NCBI RefSeq assembly: GCF_006494775.1
Contig: NZ_CP041146.1
Coordinates: 930,001 to 994,000, forward strand
Source: Nocardioides humi
GTDB lineage: Bacteria > Actinomycetota > Actinomycetes > Propionibacteriales > Nocardioidaceae
Length of the DNA: 64,000 nt
Direction: 5' to 3'
The notes under the pieces are model-generated. The model was not told the origin of the DNA. It ran no database searches and saw nothing but the letters and a program-made list of their open reading frames with translations. This document shows, piece after piece, positions 63,776 to 64,000 of this stretch. The stretch's first letter is position 1; every line of letters begins with the position of its first letter. A program made the position numbers and the translations under genes.

Positions 63776-64000
63776 TCAGCGCAGCAGGTGCCGACTGAGG
63801 TCGCCGCTCAGGTCCGCCGCCATCGTGCGGGACGCGAACCACCACGCGCCGTCGATGCGCCGGAAGGTGTCGCGGTAGCGGCCGACGATGATCGCCTGCA
63901 GCGGCAGCGCGTCCGTCGCCTGGAAGACCGTGTACGACGCCGCTCCGGTCGCCGTGCCCGCCTCGGCGTCGACCTCGATCGTCACGTTGGTGGTGATGTG
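63776..64000 (-). CDS. SnoaL-like domain protein (partial, 5' end outside window)
   Basis: 74 residues up to the stop at 63776; the frame is open through base 64000. HITTNVTIEVDAEAGTATGA, ASYTVFQATDALPLQAIIVG and RYRDTFRRIDGAWWFASRTM match the SnoaL/NTF2-like aldol-cyclase-type fold, whose members act as isomerases, hydratases or binding proteins. Catalytic residues lie in the missing half. The 174 bp between it and enolase contain no supported gene. Confidence 0.75.
   Translation of the reverse strand, partial: HITTNVTIEVDAEAGTATGAASYTVFQATDALPLQAIIVGRYRDTFRRIDGAWWFASRTMAADLSGDLSRHLLR

Overview
High-GC actinobacterial chromosome, most like Nocardioides or a related Propionibacteriales genus. 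The evidence is the very high GC, many GTG starts, TANNNT -10 boxes 5-8 nt before start codons (leaderless style), an ileS T-box with an ultrashort stem I, and gene orders shared with Mycobacterium: sigE-rseA-htrA beside an O-methyltransferase and DUF3117; eno-ftsB-DUF501-ppx; dapC next to fdxA; dapD and dapE near a LOG gene; cbs next to an SGNH esterase. The taxonomic call is inferred from these features, not from a marker-gene match.

Layout. 1-7 kb: 5' part of a large NAD-glutamate dehydrogenase, two DUF2505 genes, a WS/DGAT acyltransferase, and a lipoprotein plus membrane-protein pair. 7-10 kb: a MazEF-like module, orphan CpaE/CpaB-like genes and a BldC-like regulator. 10-20 kb: envelope-stress block (htrA, rseA, sigE), O-methyltransferase, leucyl aminopeptidase, DUF3117, LOG, dapE, ANTAR regulator. 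20-33 kb: ileS with its T-box, dapD, a secreted possible cell-wall hydrolase, a VapBC-like module, dapC and fdxA. 33-44 kb: a glycine-betaine/choline-type ABC transporter operon, cbs, SGNH esterase, Bax inhibitor-like protein, GH5 glycosidase, methyltransferase. 44-49 kb: two ClpP paralogues and a convergent PopR/ClgR-like regulator, interrupted by an IS481-family element that itself contains an IS256-family element. 49-53 kb: XRE-cupin regulator, methyltransferase, MFS exporter, an unusual tRNA, peptide deformylase, ACT protein. 53-60 kb: a CHAT-TPR protein with an ECF sigma factor and a small partner, then a 41-residue secreted peptide gene convergent with an XRE-TPR regulator. 60-64 kb: ppx, DUF501, ftsB, eno and an edge-truncated SnoaL-like gene.

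The most novel candidates are the secreted-peptide/XRE-TPR pair beside the CHAT/ECF module, a family of long intergenic hairpin repeats with an invariant loop and compensating stems, a ClpP pair in which one partner lacks the catalytic serine, and a class-I-shaped tRNA with a UAA anticodon.

Quality warning: at least eleven genes, including the essential ileS, ftsB and dapC, are broken by what looks like one missing C or G, usually in a run of 4-6. The uniform pattern says assembly error rather than pseudogenes; these genes are annotated here as whole genes with a note.
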